Assembly: GCA_002704825.1 (NCBI GenBank)
Contig: PAIY01000095.1
Coordinates: 1-46,826, forward strand
From: Phycisphaeraceae bacterium
GTDB lineage: Bacteria; Planctomycetota; Phycisphaerae; Phycisphaerales; Phycisphaeraceae
Direction: 5' to 3'
Length of the DNA stretch: 46,826 bases
Position 1 is the first letter of the stretch. Every line of letters begins with the position of its first letter. Made by a program: the position numbers and the translations under genes. A model generated the notes under the pieces. The model had not been told where the DNA came from and did no database searches. It saw nothing but the letters and a program-made list of their open reading frames with translations. Positions 24,627 through 33,475 of this stretch are shown here, piece after piece.

Positions 24627-26411
24627 ATGTTGACTTTAGCTCGTAAACAAAACATCCCGCGGTACCTGCTGTATTTTTTCATTCTGGCGGTGCTTTGCGT
24701 GTTCCTGCTTTGGCCGATTTTTCTAACCGTGCAGGGCGGATTCAAAACGCCTGAGGGCGACTTCACCTTCAAGTATGTCCAAAGTGTGTTTGAAGACCCA
24801 TTGTGGATGGCGGGGCTTGGCAACAGTCTGATGATTGCCACCGCGACGACCATTCTCTGTTTGATTCTCACCATGCCCATGGCCGTGCTTGCTGCCAAGT
24901 ATGACTTTATGGGTAAGGGCGTGATGACCAGCTTGCTGCTCGTGCCGCTGATTCTCCCGCCGTTTGTCGGAGCCATTGGTTTACGCGCATTGCTGGGGCG
25001 GTTCGGTGCGGTCAATGCTCTGCTTTACCAACTCGGATTTCTCGAACCCGGTCAACCTGGTTTTGACTTTCTGGGGGGCGGCGAAAGCGGTCGCTTCTGG
25101 GGTGTGGTCATCATGGAGGCCCTGCACCTTTATCCCATCATTTACCTGAACATCACCGCAGCATTGGCCAACCTCGATCCGGCATTGGACGAAGCAGCCC
25201 TCGGTTTAGGAGCAGGCAAGATCCGTCGCTTCTTTACGGTGACCTTACCCTTGATCATCCCCGGCGTCTTTGCAGGTTCGACCATCGTCTTCATCTGGTC
25301 GTTCACCGAGTTGGGTACACCCCTGATGTTCGACTATTACAAGGTGACCCCGGTGCAGATTTTCTGGGGCATTCAGGAAGTCCAGACCAACCCCAGACCC
25401 TATGCGCTGGTGGTGGTCATGCTCACCCTTGCAGTTGGTTTGTATCTCATCGGCAAGTTTGCTTTCGGTGGCAAGAGTTACGCCATGCAGGGGCGTGCCG
25501 CCATCGCATCAACCACAAAAAAACTCCGTGGCTTTGCTGCTCTGGGTGCTTTGGCTCCTTTCGTCATTCTCACCGGCTTAGCCGTCATGCCCCATTTCGG
25601 TGTGATCTTCAGCAGTTTCAGTGTCGATGGCGCCTGGTACCAATCCATCCTGCCCAAGGCCTTTACCACGGATCACTATGCCAATGCGCTAGCTCATCCT
25701 TTGGCAATGGGCTCCATTCAGAACTCACTGGTCTATGCATTGGGTGCAGTGACGTTGACAGTGGTCATCGGTCTGAGCATTTCGTATCTCTCGGTGCGCT
25801 GCAAAGTCAAAGGGGGTTGGCTGCTTGACTCGCTTGCGATGCTGCCTTTGGCGGTCCCCGGTTTGGTGATGGCTTTTGGTTATGTTGCCATGAGTCTGAA
25901 CTGGCCGTTTGCTGATCTCAACCGATTCTTCGAAGCCAAGGGTTGGCATTATCTGGCCTCGCTTTGCCAGATCACAGGCAAGTCGCCCAACCCGCTGATG
26001 TTCCTGATTATTGCCTACGGTATCCGTCGCCTGCCTTACGTGGTGCGCTCGGCCTCAGCCGGTCTGGAACAAACCTCCGGTGAACTGGAAGAAGCAGCAT
26101 TGAACCTTGGTGCTTCCACCGCGACAGCACTGAAGCAGGTGGTTATCCCCTTGATCATGGCCAACATCATTGCAGGTGGTATTCTTGCTTTCGCCTTTGC
26201 GATGCTCGAAGTCTCCGACTCCCTGATCCTGGCGCAGAAGGAAGCCTACTTCCCGATCACCAAGGCCATTTTCGAGTTCTTTAACCGACTCGGTGATGGT
26301 CCATACATCGCTTCTGCGATGGGTGTCTGGGGCATGGCCTTGCTGACCATCACCCTCGTCGGTGCCAGCATTCTCATGGGCAAGAAACTCGGCGCCATCT
26401 TCCGTGTGTGA
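24627..26411 (+). CDS. Fused two-domain ABC transporter permease (Fe3+/phosphonate/thiamine type)
   Basis: 594-residue inner-membrane protein with two tandem permease domains of the binding-protein-dependent transport family. The two cytoplasmic EAA loops are DEAALGLGAGKIRRFFTVTL near residue 190 and EEAALNLGASTATALKQVVI near residue 500. This double arrangement is typical of FbpB/PhnV/ThiP-like iron(III), aminoethylphosphonate or thiamine importers. Neither ATPase nor binding protein is encoded next to it, so the partners must lie elsewhere. The ATG at 24627 is chosen over TTG 24579, which lies upstream of the -35 box. Confidence 0.9.
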   Translation: MLTLARKQNIPRYLLYFFILAVLCVFLLWPIFLTVQGGFKTPEGDFTFKYVQSVFEDPLWMAGLGNSLMIATATTILCLILTMPMAVLAAKYDFMGKGVMTSLLLVPLILPPFVGAIGLRALLGRFGAVNALLYQLGFLEPGQPGFDFLGGGESGRFWGVVIMEALHLYPIIYLNITAALANLDPALDEAALGLGAGKIRRFFTVTLPLIIPGVFAGSTIVFIWSFTELGTPLMFDYYKVTPVQIFWGIQEVQTNPRPYALVVVMLTLAVGLYLIGKFAFGGKSYAMQGRAAIASTTKKLRGFAALGALAPFVILTGLAVMPHFGVIFSSFSVDGAWYQSILPKAFTTDHYANALAHPLAMGSIQNSLVYALGAVTLTVVIGLSISYLSVRCKVKGGWLLDSLAMLPLAVPGLVMAFGYVAMSLNWPFADLNRFFEAKGWHYLASLCQITGKSPNPLMFLIIAYGIRRLPYVVRSASAGLEQTSGELEEAALNLGASTATALKQVVIPLIMANIIAGGILAFAFAMLEVSDSLILAQKEAYFPITKAIFEFFNRLGDGPYIASAMGVWGMALLTITLVGASILMGKKLGAIFRV

Positions 26412-26543
26412 GTTTATATATTCCAATACTTGATCTGGAACAAGGTTTATCTATTGTATTGCGCCTACGATGCCGTACGGTTTGACCACTGTGCATCTGT
26501 GTTATGCCATTGATCACGAGACAAGTACGCAATGGAGAATCCC

Positions 26544-26867
26544 ATGTCCACCGCCATCACCATCCCCGATCTTGCTACAGCGATTGAAATTCCCGAAAAG
26601 GGTACGCTCAGCCTGACCTTACATCAGGATGATCACACCAAACTCGTCTTGTTTGGCTTTGCCCAAGGTCAGGAACTCTCCGAACATACCGCTGCGGTCC
26701 CTGCCATCATTCAGCAAATCGCCGGCGAAGCACAATGGAAACTCGGAGGTGAAAATATTAACGCTGTCCCCGGCACGTTGTCCCACATGCCCGCCAATCT
26801 CCCGCATAGTATCTCAGCAACCACGCCTTGCATTATGTTGTTGACGCTGCTTAAGTCCGCCCATTAA
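26544..26867 (+). CDS. Small cupin-domain protein
   Basis: 107-residue single-domain cupin. The beta-barrel pattern LVLFGFAQGQELSEHTAAVPAIIQQIAGE, then a glycine turn and MPANLPHSI, gives the two cupin motifs with His in each. Start ATG 26544 follows GGAGAATCCC; ATG 26532 is the alternative. Members bind a metal and sense or convert small molecules; the role here is unknown. Confidence 0.8.
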   Translation: MSTAITIPDLATAIEIPEKGTLSLTLHQDDHTKLVLFGFAQGQELSEHTAAVPAIIQQIAGEAQWKLGGENINAVPGTLSHMPANLPHSISATTPCIMLLTLLKSAH

Positions 26868-26916
26868 CCGGCGCATGAATTTGGCGGTTCATTGATCCTT
26901 ACGCTACGCTACACAC

Positions 26917-27360
26917 ATGAACAATCCCGTCCTCATTATCGTCATGCGCTACATCCATGTGTTGAGTTTCATCACACTCGTGGGTGGTCTGCTTTACAAT
27001 ATGATCGGCCAACGCGTTGCCCGCAAAATTCTTGACTCGGAAAAAGCGGAGGCATTTATTGATGGTTTCCGATCCCGCATTCTGACTTTCCAATGGTTTG
27101 CCATGCTCGGGCTCGTGGTCAGTGGCTTGTTCACGTGGGTAATCACCAACGAAAAATACAAAGCCATCGGCGCTTTGGGCAATGCCTTGATCGGCACGAA
27201 AGTCATGCTTGCCATGGGCATCTTCTGTGTTATCTGGATGCGATACAGCAAGCTCATCAAGTCCGACAAGACCGCCATGATGATCAATATCCACCTGGCA
27301 GCGATCGTCATTCTGCTCGGATCCATACTGCGTTACTACCGTTTGTCACTGGGTTCGTAA
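26917..27360 (+). CDS. Four-helix membrane protein, CopD-like
   Basis: 147-residue integral membrane protein with four hydrophobic helices and a conserved-looking first helix RYIHVLSFITLVGGLLYN. Topology and the IH motif resemble CopD/DUF-type cytochrome-associated membrane proteins, but the family assignment is weak. TTGGCG-18-TACGCT precedes the gene, the -10 box ending six bases before the ATG without a ribosome site, so the transcript is probably leaderless. The nuclease gene follows 12 bases later. Confidence 0.75.
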   Translation: MNNPVLIIVMRYIHVLSFITLVGGLLYNMIGQRVARKILDSEKAEAFIDGFRSRILTFQWFAMLGLVVSGLFTWVITNEKYKAIGALGNALIGTKVMLAMGIFCVIWMRYSKLIKSDKTAMMINIHLAAIVILLGSILRYYRLSLGS

Positions 27361-27372
27361 TTCAGGCTTCGC

Positions 27373-27969
27373 ATGGCCAGAAACCAACCGTCCAAATCTG
27401 ATGATCAACCCCCGCGCATCCCGTTAAATCGCGTTTTGGCAAAACGCCGTGTGCGATATGGCTTGTTTGCCATTACGTTGATAATCTCCGCTGTCGGACT
27501 GAGTCTGGCGGATCATGCAGGCCTCTTCGTCTATCCCGGCGACTTGCTCAACCAGTATGAAGACCGCTGGTTTAAGGTCACGCGCGTTGTCGATGGTGAT
27601 ACACTCGACATCCAACTGGAAGATGGCAAGACTGTCCGCTTGCGACTCTGGGGTATCGACACCCCCGAAATAGCCAACCAATCCAAAGGCACTGTGGACC
27701 AACCCATGGCCCGTGAAGCGATGAAGTGGACCAGCGATCATTGCCAGGACAAACAGGTGAAGCTCAAACTCCAACCCCAACGCATCTGGGGTACCTACGG
27801 CCGCCTGCTGTGTTATGTCTACATGGACAATGGGCAGATGCTCAACGAACAACTGTTACTTCACGGCATGGCGCGGACGGATCAACGATTTGTCCATGAG
27901 CATATGGCACGCTTTGACATTCTCCAGGAACAGGCTCAATTCAACCGAGTCGGACTCTGGGCGAAGTGA
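27373..27969 (+). CDS. Thermonuclease-family (SNase-like) protein, membrane anchored
   Basis: 198-residue protein: a basic N-terminus, one transmembrane helix near residues 29-46 (YGLFAITLIISAVGLSL), then the staphylococcal-nuclease fold. Catalytic signatures are VVDGDTLDI, VRLRLWGIDTPE and YGRLLCYVYMDNGQMLNEQLLLHG. It should cut DNA or RNA in a Ca2+-dependent way on the outer side of the membrane. It follows the CopD-like gene at 12 bases, probably in one transcript. Confidence 0.9.
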   Translation: MARNQPSKSDDQPPRIPLNRVLAKRRVRYGLFAITLIISAVGLSLADHAGLFVYPGDLLNQYEDRWFKVTRVVDGDTLDIQLEDGKTVRLRLWGIDTPEIANQSKGTVDQPMAREAMKWTSDHCQDKQVKLKLQPQRIWGTYGRLLCYVYMDNGQMLNEQLLLHGMARTDQRFVHEHMARFDILQEQAQFNRVGLWAK

Positions 27970-28126
27970 ACCGGCATTTACACAATCTCGGCAATGCAGA
28001 CGAGCAGCGTCGTGTCGACTCGGGATTCAACGAAGTCGAATGTTAAACGCGCGATATGCCATCAAACAATCAAATTTCACTGGACATTAAACCTCGATCG
28101 GTTTACGGTAAATGTGGAAATAATTC

Positions 28127-28154
28127 AGTGACTTGGCGCGTTATGCCAGTCACT
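28127..28154. repeat. Inverted repeat upstream of the 28180 ORF
   Basis: AGTGACTTGGC / GCCAGTCACT, a 10-bp stem with a single bulged T and a 7-base loop. Lies in the ~210 bases between the nuclease stop and the next possible gene. It may be a terminator remnant or an operator; no T-run follows. Confidence 0.45.
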
Positions 28155-28179
28155 TGGATCAAGGTATTGGGAACGCAGC

Positions 28180-28449
28180 GTGATCTACCCGCAAAAAGGT
28201 TTTGGCAAAGGCATCCCCCGGATTCGTATTCGGTTTGGTCCTGATGCACCCGAGCCGCAGACTGGCAAGCAGATGATCGAACACACCAATCGCTATCTCT
28301 CGCGCATGCTTGGTGATAAACGCTTATCTCGAAGGCTACCCCGGATTCCCCGCCGCAGAGTCGATCAGGGTGGATTTGATTTTGTGCGTAACAATCCCGG
28401 TGCACGAGCTTTAGCAGAACATTTCTGGAATCGGCTGTTGGGCCGGTAA
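28180..28449 (+). CDS. Hypothetical short basic protein
   Basis: 89-codon frame with GTG start, basic and Arg-rich (GIPRIRIRFGPDAPEPQTGK), with codon choice similar to its neighbours. Not recognised. No clear ribosome site. The rest of the interval 27970-28513 has no other convincing gene. Confidence 0.45.
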   Translation: MIYPQKGFGKGIPRIRIRFGPDAPEPQTGKQMIEHTNRYLSRMLGDKRLSRRLPRIPRRRVDQGGFDFVRNNPGARALAEHFWNRLLGR

Positions 28450-28513
28450 CTTTTTGCCGATAGATAGGGTGTAGACACGAAAACTTGTCGCAAAACAGGT
28501 GAGGAATATACCT

Positions 28514-29176
28514 ATGCAGACCAAGGCAACGATCAGTCCCAGTTACATGGCTCGACTCGCGGTGGTGTCCATCATTGCCTTGATAGGCGGTTTGTGGTTC
28601 TGTTACGACGGGTTTGTCGGTTATCCCCATCAGCAGAAGGTTGCCTTGGCCTACATCCAATTTCAGGAAGAAGGCCGCGTTGACCAGTGGCCTGCCTTCG
28701 CCCGTGAACACGGTTGGACCGAACAGCCTGAAGCCCCCAAGTCTGATTCGGATATCTGGCTGCAGCGCATTCTTGGCTTGTCTGCCTTGCCAGTCGGCCT
28801 GCTCTTTGGTCTGTCGACCCTGCGTTCCATCAAACGCTATGTTGCCTGTGATGAAGAAACTGTGACCGCCTCGGGGCATCCCTTGGTGCCTTTCGACGCA
28901 ATCACCAAACTCGATAAATCACGTTGGCAGAAAAAGGGTATCGTCATGGTGCACTACCGGGTCGAAGGCAAAGCCGGCATCATTGTCCTCGATGACTGGA
29001 AAATGCAGACCGAGAACACCGAGCAGATTCTCCGCACCATCGAAGCCAAAACCGGCATGGGTGAAAAGCCAGCGACAGAAGAAGCAGACACCGGTGCATC
29101 GCAAGAAGCACAAGCCGATACACCTGAAAATGCAGAGTCTGAAAAAGAATCCAAAGATGCCGTGGTGACATCGTGA
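28514..29176 (+). CDS. Two-helix membrane protein with acidic C-terminal tail
   Basis: 220-residue protein. Hydrophobic helices lie near residues 12-32 (RLAVVSIIALIGGLWFCYDGF) and 85-103 (ALPVGLLFGLSTL), followed by a PH-like soluble domain (VPFDAITKLDKSRWQKKGIV) and an E/A-rich tail. ATG 28514 has GAGG eight bases upstream and is preferred over GTG 28499. Function unknown. Confidence 0.78.
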   Translation: MQTKATISPSYMARLAVVSIIALIGGLWFCYDGFVGYPHQQKVALAYIQFQEEGRVDQWPAFAREHGWTEQPEAPKSDSDIWLQRILGLSALPVGLLFGLSTLRSIKRYVACDEETVTASGHPLVPFDAITKLDKSRWQKKGIVMVHYRVEGKAGIIVLDDWKMQTENTEQILRTIEAKTGMGEKPATEEADTGASQEAQADTPENAESEKESKDAVVTS

Positions 29177-29236
29177 TCAACGCATCAGCGATCTGACCTT
29201 GGGATTCATCACATTCCATAGAAAACACATCGTGTT

Positions 29237-30244
29237 TTACTTCTCCGGCCCGACACCTGATACATCACGTGATGCAGCTTTGCTCTGCACCGATGAGACG
29301 CTGCTTTTACCGTCACCACTCGAAGCAGAACTCCCATTTTTTGAGACCTTGGCTTTACCCGCTTGATAACCACTACTGGCATTGAGATGGGATGGGCTGC
29401 GGTTACCCAACAGACTGGCATTGGGGCTTCCGATCTGTCGATGCACAAACTCCGGGGCACGGATCACCAGCATCCCGTTGTAGAACTTGATGGAACTGTG
29501 ATAACCACCGTTGGCCATCCAGATGTCCGGCTCGATGCTGCTGCGGATCAGGTCGATGAGTTCTTCGGCCCGGTCTTTTTCAGTGGGCTTGTCGTTATCG
29601 TCATTGTCATTGCTGTCACTGTCTTCAAAGAGTGAAGTCGAACTGCCCCCGGAACGGCCACCTGAATTGCCACTGGATGATCCACCAACTGTGCCACTGC
29701 TGCTCAAAGCTGCACTTAGTCCAAGCTTGGGGGCATTGCGGCGGAAGTTTGGTGCCTGGAAGAGCAGATCCCGCACGTCATACATGCGGACTTCGGTTTT
29801 CTTGAGCATTTGATCACGTGTGAGAATCTGAACATACCACTTGGTTTCGTGGTGATACATTTTGTAGTCCGGCGAACCCAATTCCAATATCAGGTCTAGC
29901 ACAATATTGGCAGGGGCGTTCCGCAGCTTCAGCGTGATTGGCAAGTTGCTGTCCACGCCCGCAGCTTCGAATGAATCCCAGTTGGCCAGCAGGGCAACCC
30001 CCGTCACCTGTTTCCACCAGTCCACGGCATGTCGGAACGATGTGTGATCCAAATCGACGACGGGAATGATCTGCCGAATCTTGACTGCCGGATGATCAGG
30101 CGTCATCTCCTGCGCCTTGGCTTGCGCCCGTTTTTTCTTGACCGCTGCAACACGTTCAGACCAGCTTTGCGCCAACGCGGTATCCACGCCAGCAAAGGAC
30201 AGGACGATGAGTCCAAGCAGTGATATATTCAAGATACATTTCAT
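29237..30244 (-). CDS. Secreted secretin-N-like protein, one module
   Basis: 335-residue exported protein: signal peptide MKCILNISLLGLIVLSFAGVDTALA, then an STN/secretin-N-like module at about residues 50-270. Within it are a beta-alpha part (HPAVKIRQIIPVVDLDHTSF) and the later VRMYDVRDLLF and LIRSSIEPDIW..GG..IKFYNGMLVIRAPEFVH parts. They are separated by a low-complexity Gly/Ser and Asp/Asn linker (about 181-221). No secretin channel domain follows. GGAGACGACC precedes ATG 30244; the upstream ATG 30331 was rejected because the signal peptide starts later. Paralogue of the next gene, 30364-31743. Confidence 0.8.
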   Translation of the reverse strand: MKCILNISLLGLIVLSFAGVDTALAQSWSERVAAVKKKRAQAKAQEMTPDHPAVKIRQIIPVVDLDHTSFRHAVDWWKQVTGVALLANWDSFEAAGVDSNLPITLKLRNAPANIVLDLILELGSPDYKMYHHETKWYVQILTRDQMLKKTEVRMYDVRDLLFQAPNFRRNAPKLGLSAALSSSGTVGGSSSGNSGGRSGGSSTSLFEDSDSNDNDDNDKPTEKDRAEELIDLIRSSIEPDIWMANGGYHSSIKFYNGMLVIRAPEFVHRQIGSPNASLLGNRSPSHLNASSGYQAGKAKVSKNGSSASSGDGKSSVSSVQSKAASRDVSGVGPEK

Positions 30245-30363
30245 GGTCGTCTCCGGGCTGGTGGGGTTTTGCCGATGGATCGACTGGGGTGGGTATGTGA
30301 TCATTGTCGCAGTAATGTGCGATTGGATCAATGAAAATTCTGATCAAAGCCTATGGCCTGAGT

Positions 30364-31743
30364 TTATGACTCGGAAGCAGTTGGGGCTTTATTGACATTG
30401 GCTTTCTTCGTTGATGGTTGTGGTCTTTGACGCAAGGCTTCGAGTAGCTTGGTCACCTTTTGGTGGACGCTTGCGTGCGCACGTAACAGTAGCAAGCCGT
30501 TGAGTTCCCTGATGCTCGATTGCTTACCACCATACTCAACCCACTGGGGTTGCCAGAAGGAGTTGCGGATGAGGGTGAGTAATGATTTGACGGCTTGAGG
30601 ATCGATGGTTATTTCAGCTTGCTCTTTGCCGCAACCGGTATGCGCTAAGATCAGATCGCGAACGTCATAGGAAGCCAGGTAGGCGTAGCTGGCGCGAATG
30701 TAACGCTTGGTTGCAACCTCAAAAGCAAAGGGGGTTACTTCAAAGCTCAGTGGGTCCAGAGGGTTATTCTCCGATGCTTTTTGCAGGATCAGATTCAGGA
30801 TTTCACCAGCCTGAGCCTTGTCAATGGACAGCGAAATGGGGGTGTTCGGTTCGACGCCGACACTCTGGAGTTCCGGCCAGAGGATATTGAATCTGCCATC
30901 AATTTTCTGAGCAAATTCTTCCAAGGCCGTTTTGATCTTTGTTTTCTGAAAGTCAACCGAGATGATCTTCTCCAGTTTGCTGGCAATGGGATAGGGGGCT
31001 TGCGGTGGTTGGCTTCTGGTCATCAAGCCGGGATTTTTCAGTTCATTGAGCAGTTTGTGGACTTGCTTTTGAATCCTGCTGTGGGCTGTGACGATCAGCT
31101 TTGTCCCGTAGGATTGGACGTATGCTGCTTCGCCACCAAATTCAACCCAGTATGTTTGCTTGCCGGTTTGCGTGCGAATCAGTTCCAGGATTTCCTGTAG
31201 ACGCTGATCCCGAGCATTTTTTCTCGCTTCCTTGTCAGCCGGTTCTGTTTGTAGGGCTCGATCGAGTAAGTCTAAAATCTCGTACACCCTGATCGTCTGG
31301 CCTTTTCGGAGAATTTCACGCTGCGTTGAGACGAACACACAGGTACCATCAATGTCGTAAGCCAATGGGTCTTGTTGATTGTTGGTAGAAGCCATTTTCA
31401 GCACCATATCCAGTGTATAGGATGCCATGATCGAGGATGTTTTAAACGAGATTGGCAGGTTTTCGTCAAAGCCATTTTCGGCTATCGAGACCCAATTGAT
31501 ATTCATATTCACGTCGCAGGTTTTTGCTATGTGTTGCAGTGCTTCGACCAGCGGGGTTCTGTCGAAATCAACCGTAATGGTTTTGGCAAGCTTCAACGAA
31601 ATGGCGTGAGCTGCTTCGGACTTCGTGGTCGATGTGGGGGTAATGGCAAATGGTTCTTCCACGGTGGGTTGAGCATTTGTCGGATTTGAAATAGCAAGCA
31701 TCACAGAGCAGATGCAAATGAATGCTGACAAGGGCTTGATCAT
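30364..31743 (-). CDS. Secreted secretin-N-like protein, two tandem modules
   Basis: 459-residue exported protein with a signal peptide (cut after NAQ near residue 25) and two copies of the module found in the 29237-30244 protein. Module A covers ~49-236 and module B ~253-438. Matching landmarks are KTITVDF / KIISVDF, NLPISF / NTPISL, VYEILDLLDR / SYDVRDLILA, ELIRTQTG..WVEFGG / TLIRNSFW..WVEYGG and HSRIQKQVHKLLNEL / HASVHQKVTKLLEAL. GGGAGG precedes the ATG. A periplasmic scaffold or a partner of a secretion system is possible; this is inference. Confidence 0.8.
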   Translation of the reverse strand: MIKPLSAFICICSVMLAISNPTNAQPTVEEPFAITPTSTTKSEAAHAISLKLAKTITVDFDRTPLVEALQHIAKTCDVNMNINWVSIAENGFDENLPISFKTSSIMASYTLDMVLKMASTNNQQDPLAYDIDGTCVFVSTQREILRKGQTIRVYEILDLLDRALQTEPADKEARKNARDQRLQEILELIRTQTGKQTYWVEFGGEAAYVQSYGTKLIVTAHSRIQKQVHKLLNELKNPGLMTRSQPPQAPYPIASKLEKIISVDFQKTKIKTALEEFAQKIDGRFNILWPELQSVGVEPNTPISLSIDKAQAGEILNLILQKASENNPLDPLSFEVTPFAFEVATKRYIRASYAYLASYDVRDLILAHTGCGKEQAEITIDPQAVKSLLTLIRNSFWQPQWVEYGGKQSSIRELNGLLLLRAHASVHQKVTKLLEALRQRPQPSTKKANVNKAPTASES

Positions 31744-31909
31744 TTTGGCCTCCCGAAAAGTTGTATAAGAACCGGAATGGAGTCATCTGGCAGGATGGAT
31801 TGTAATTTTCAGATCACAACGTATCTGGAAAATCAATTGATGACACTTGCGACATCTTACATTGCTACAGTCGAATTTAGTAGCAAAAAATACATTTGCA
31901 CAATCGCTC

Positions 31910-31941
31910 AAACCCGCATTGATCAATATCAATGCGGGTTT
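31910..31941. repeat. 14-bp perfect hairpin after the AI-2E-family gene
   Basis: AAACCCGCATTGAT / ATCAATGCGGGTTT with loop CAAT, nine bases past the stop of the leftward gene. It lacks a long T-run, so it is a weak terminator or an mRNA-stabilising hairpin. The remaining gap 31744-31909 shows nothing else. Confidence 0.65.
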
Positions 31942-31950
31942 GGATTTCGC

Positions 31951-33408
31951 TTAAGTCATCTCTTTAGAGTCCGGTTTTCGACTCTCAGCGTAGGCTTTGA
32001 GTTCGGGGACGATCCATTCTCGGCCAAGGATTTTGATGCTGGATGCAAGGGGGATGGCTAGCAACATACCCAGTAAACCCATGAGCGCACCGCCCATGAT
32101 CACTGCGAGCATGACGGTCAGCGGATCGAGGTTGGTGGCTTTGCCCTGGACCAACGGTTCGACCACCCAGCCGTCTGCGAGTTGGGCGACGCCATAGACG
32201 ATGGTGGGCCAGACGAGCATCATCCAACTGAAGTCGGTTTGACCGCCGGTCGCGCTGATGAGGGTCAGACCAAGTGCTGCGACAAAGCCCAGTGAAGCCG
32301 CGTAAGGAATGAGATTCAAAAAGCCGCAGATGATGCCCAGCAGTAACCACGAGGGCACGCCTGCGAACATCCAGCCGATACTCAGCACCACACTCATGAC
32401 CAGTGACTGAATCAGGCGACCGCGGATAAAGGCGTTGGTGCTCTTATCGATTTCGGTGAGGATATGCAGGGTGCGTTCGCGGACATCCATAGGGATCAAT
32501 GGCTTGAACCATTCGAGAATCGGGCCGAGTTTCCAGCTGAAAAAGAAGAAACAAAAACTGACGATCACCAGTAAGAGGACCAAATACGATGCAAGGTTGA
32601 ATGCGGACCCGACTGCCCCGACGCCGACATTGAAAATGCGCATAACAATTCGGCCGAGCATGGGGTAGTTGAGATTCAGGTCTTTGAGTGACTTTTGTGA
32701 TGCGTCACCAGCTGCTTCGCCTGATGCGTGATGCGAGGCCATGGCAGTGGTGTTCCCTGCTGGATTCTTGCTGGCGTTGGCTGTGTCGGTTTGAGACTGT
32801 TGGCTGTTATCATCTGTTTTAGCCAATTCCTCAACGACAGCTTCGACGATTTTTGCTTGTTGCTGACTCTCCTTGTCGGAAACATTCTCGTTGTCTTTGG
32901 TTTGGGCGTTTTGTGAATCCGAGTTCGATTCTTCGGATTTGTTGTCGGACTTTTGCACATCGTCTGATGACTTGTCATCATCCGCTTGCAGGGATTCACT
33001 GACCGAGGGGAATTGTTCGAGAATGAGGCGATAGAACGGATCGATCTCGTCGGAGTGATTATGGATGGCAGTCTTGACCGTCTGTGTGATCTGTTGTCCC
33101 TGGCGATAGGCCTGGGGGACGACATAGATGAGTGTGCTGAGCAACCCCACGTAGGCAAAGAGCAGGATGAGCAGCGTGATCAGCCAACGCGGCCATTTGA
33201 GTTTGAGGTTGACCCAGGTAACAAACGGATTAAAGACATAAGCAAAGCCAAAGCCGATGAGAATGGGGGCGGTGATGGAACGGATGCTGTAGGCCATCCA
33301 GAGGATCGCAAAGATCACGAGGACGAAAATCAGATCCCGAACCCAACAGTAATCCCAGAGATGCGTATTTTTGATGGTGCTCTTGGACGTTTGGTTTTGC
33401 TCTGGCAT
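31951..33408 (-). CDS. AI-2E family transporter with a large acidic insertion
   Basis: 485-residue membrane protein of the AI-2E (YdiK/PerM) family: N-terminal helices near residues 25-100, a soluble part, then helices with GRLIQSLVMSVVLSIGWMFAGVPSWLLLGIICGFLNLIPYAAS (family core, quoted in pieces: GVPSWLLLGIICGFLNLIPY) and the terminal IMGGALMGLLGMLLAIPLAS. Residues ~136-245 are a low-complexity S/D/Q/N/E-rich segment inserted before the conserved soluble loop, which is unusual for the family. Possible function: export of autoinducer or other small organic compounds. Confidence 0.88.
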   Translation of the reverse strand: MPEQNQTSKSTIKNTHLWDYCWVRDLIFVLVIFAILWMAYSIRSITAPILIGFGFAYVFNPFVTWVNLKLKWPRWLITLLILLFAYVGLLSTLIYVVPQAYRQGQQITQTVKTAIHNHSDEIDPFYRLILEQFPSVSESLQADDDKSSDDVQKSDNKSEESNSDSQNAQTKDNENVSDKESQQQAKIVEAVVEELAKTDDNSQQSQTDTANASKNPAGNTTAMASHHASGEAAGDASQKSLKDLNLNYPMLGRIVMRIFNVGVGAVGSAFNLASYLVLLLVIVSFCFFFFSWKLGPILEWFKPLIPMDVRERTLHILTEIDKSTNAFIRGRLIQSLVMSVVLSIGWMFAGVPSWLLLGIICGFLNLIPYAASLGFVAALGLTLISATGGQTDFSWMMLVWPTIVYGVAQLADGWVVEPLVQGKATNLDPLTVMLAVIMGGALMGLLGMLLAIPLASSIKILGREWIVPELKAYAESRKPDSKEMT

Positions 33409-33475
33409 GCAACAGGACTCCGGACATTCTTTCTGATTGCCAGAGATTATAGGGCATATTCAGTTGTCTGTGGTG

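Noticed and set aside
28103..28879. Long minus-strand frame opposite the two-helix membrane protein
   Set aside because: It is the antisense of better-supported frames, with an unnatural composition and no start signal.
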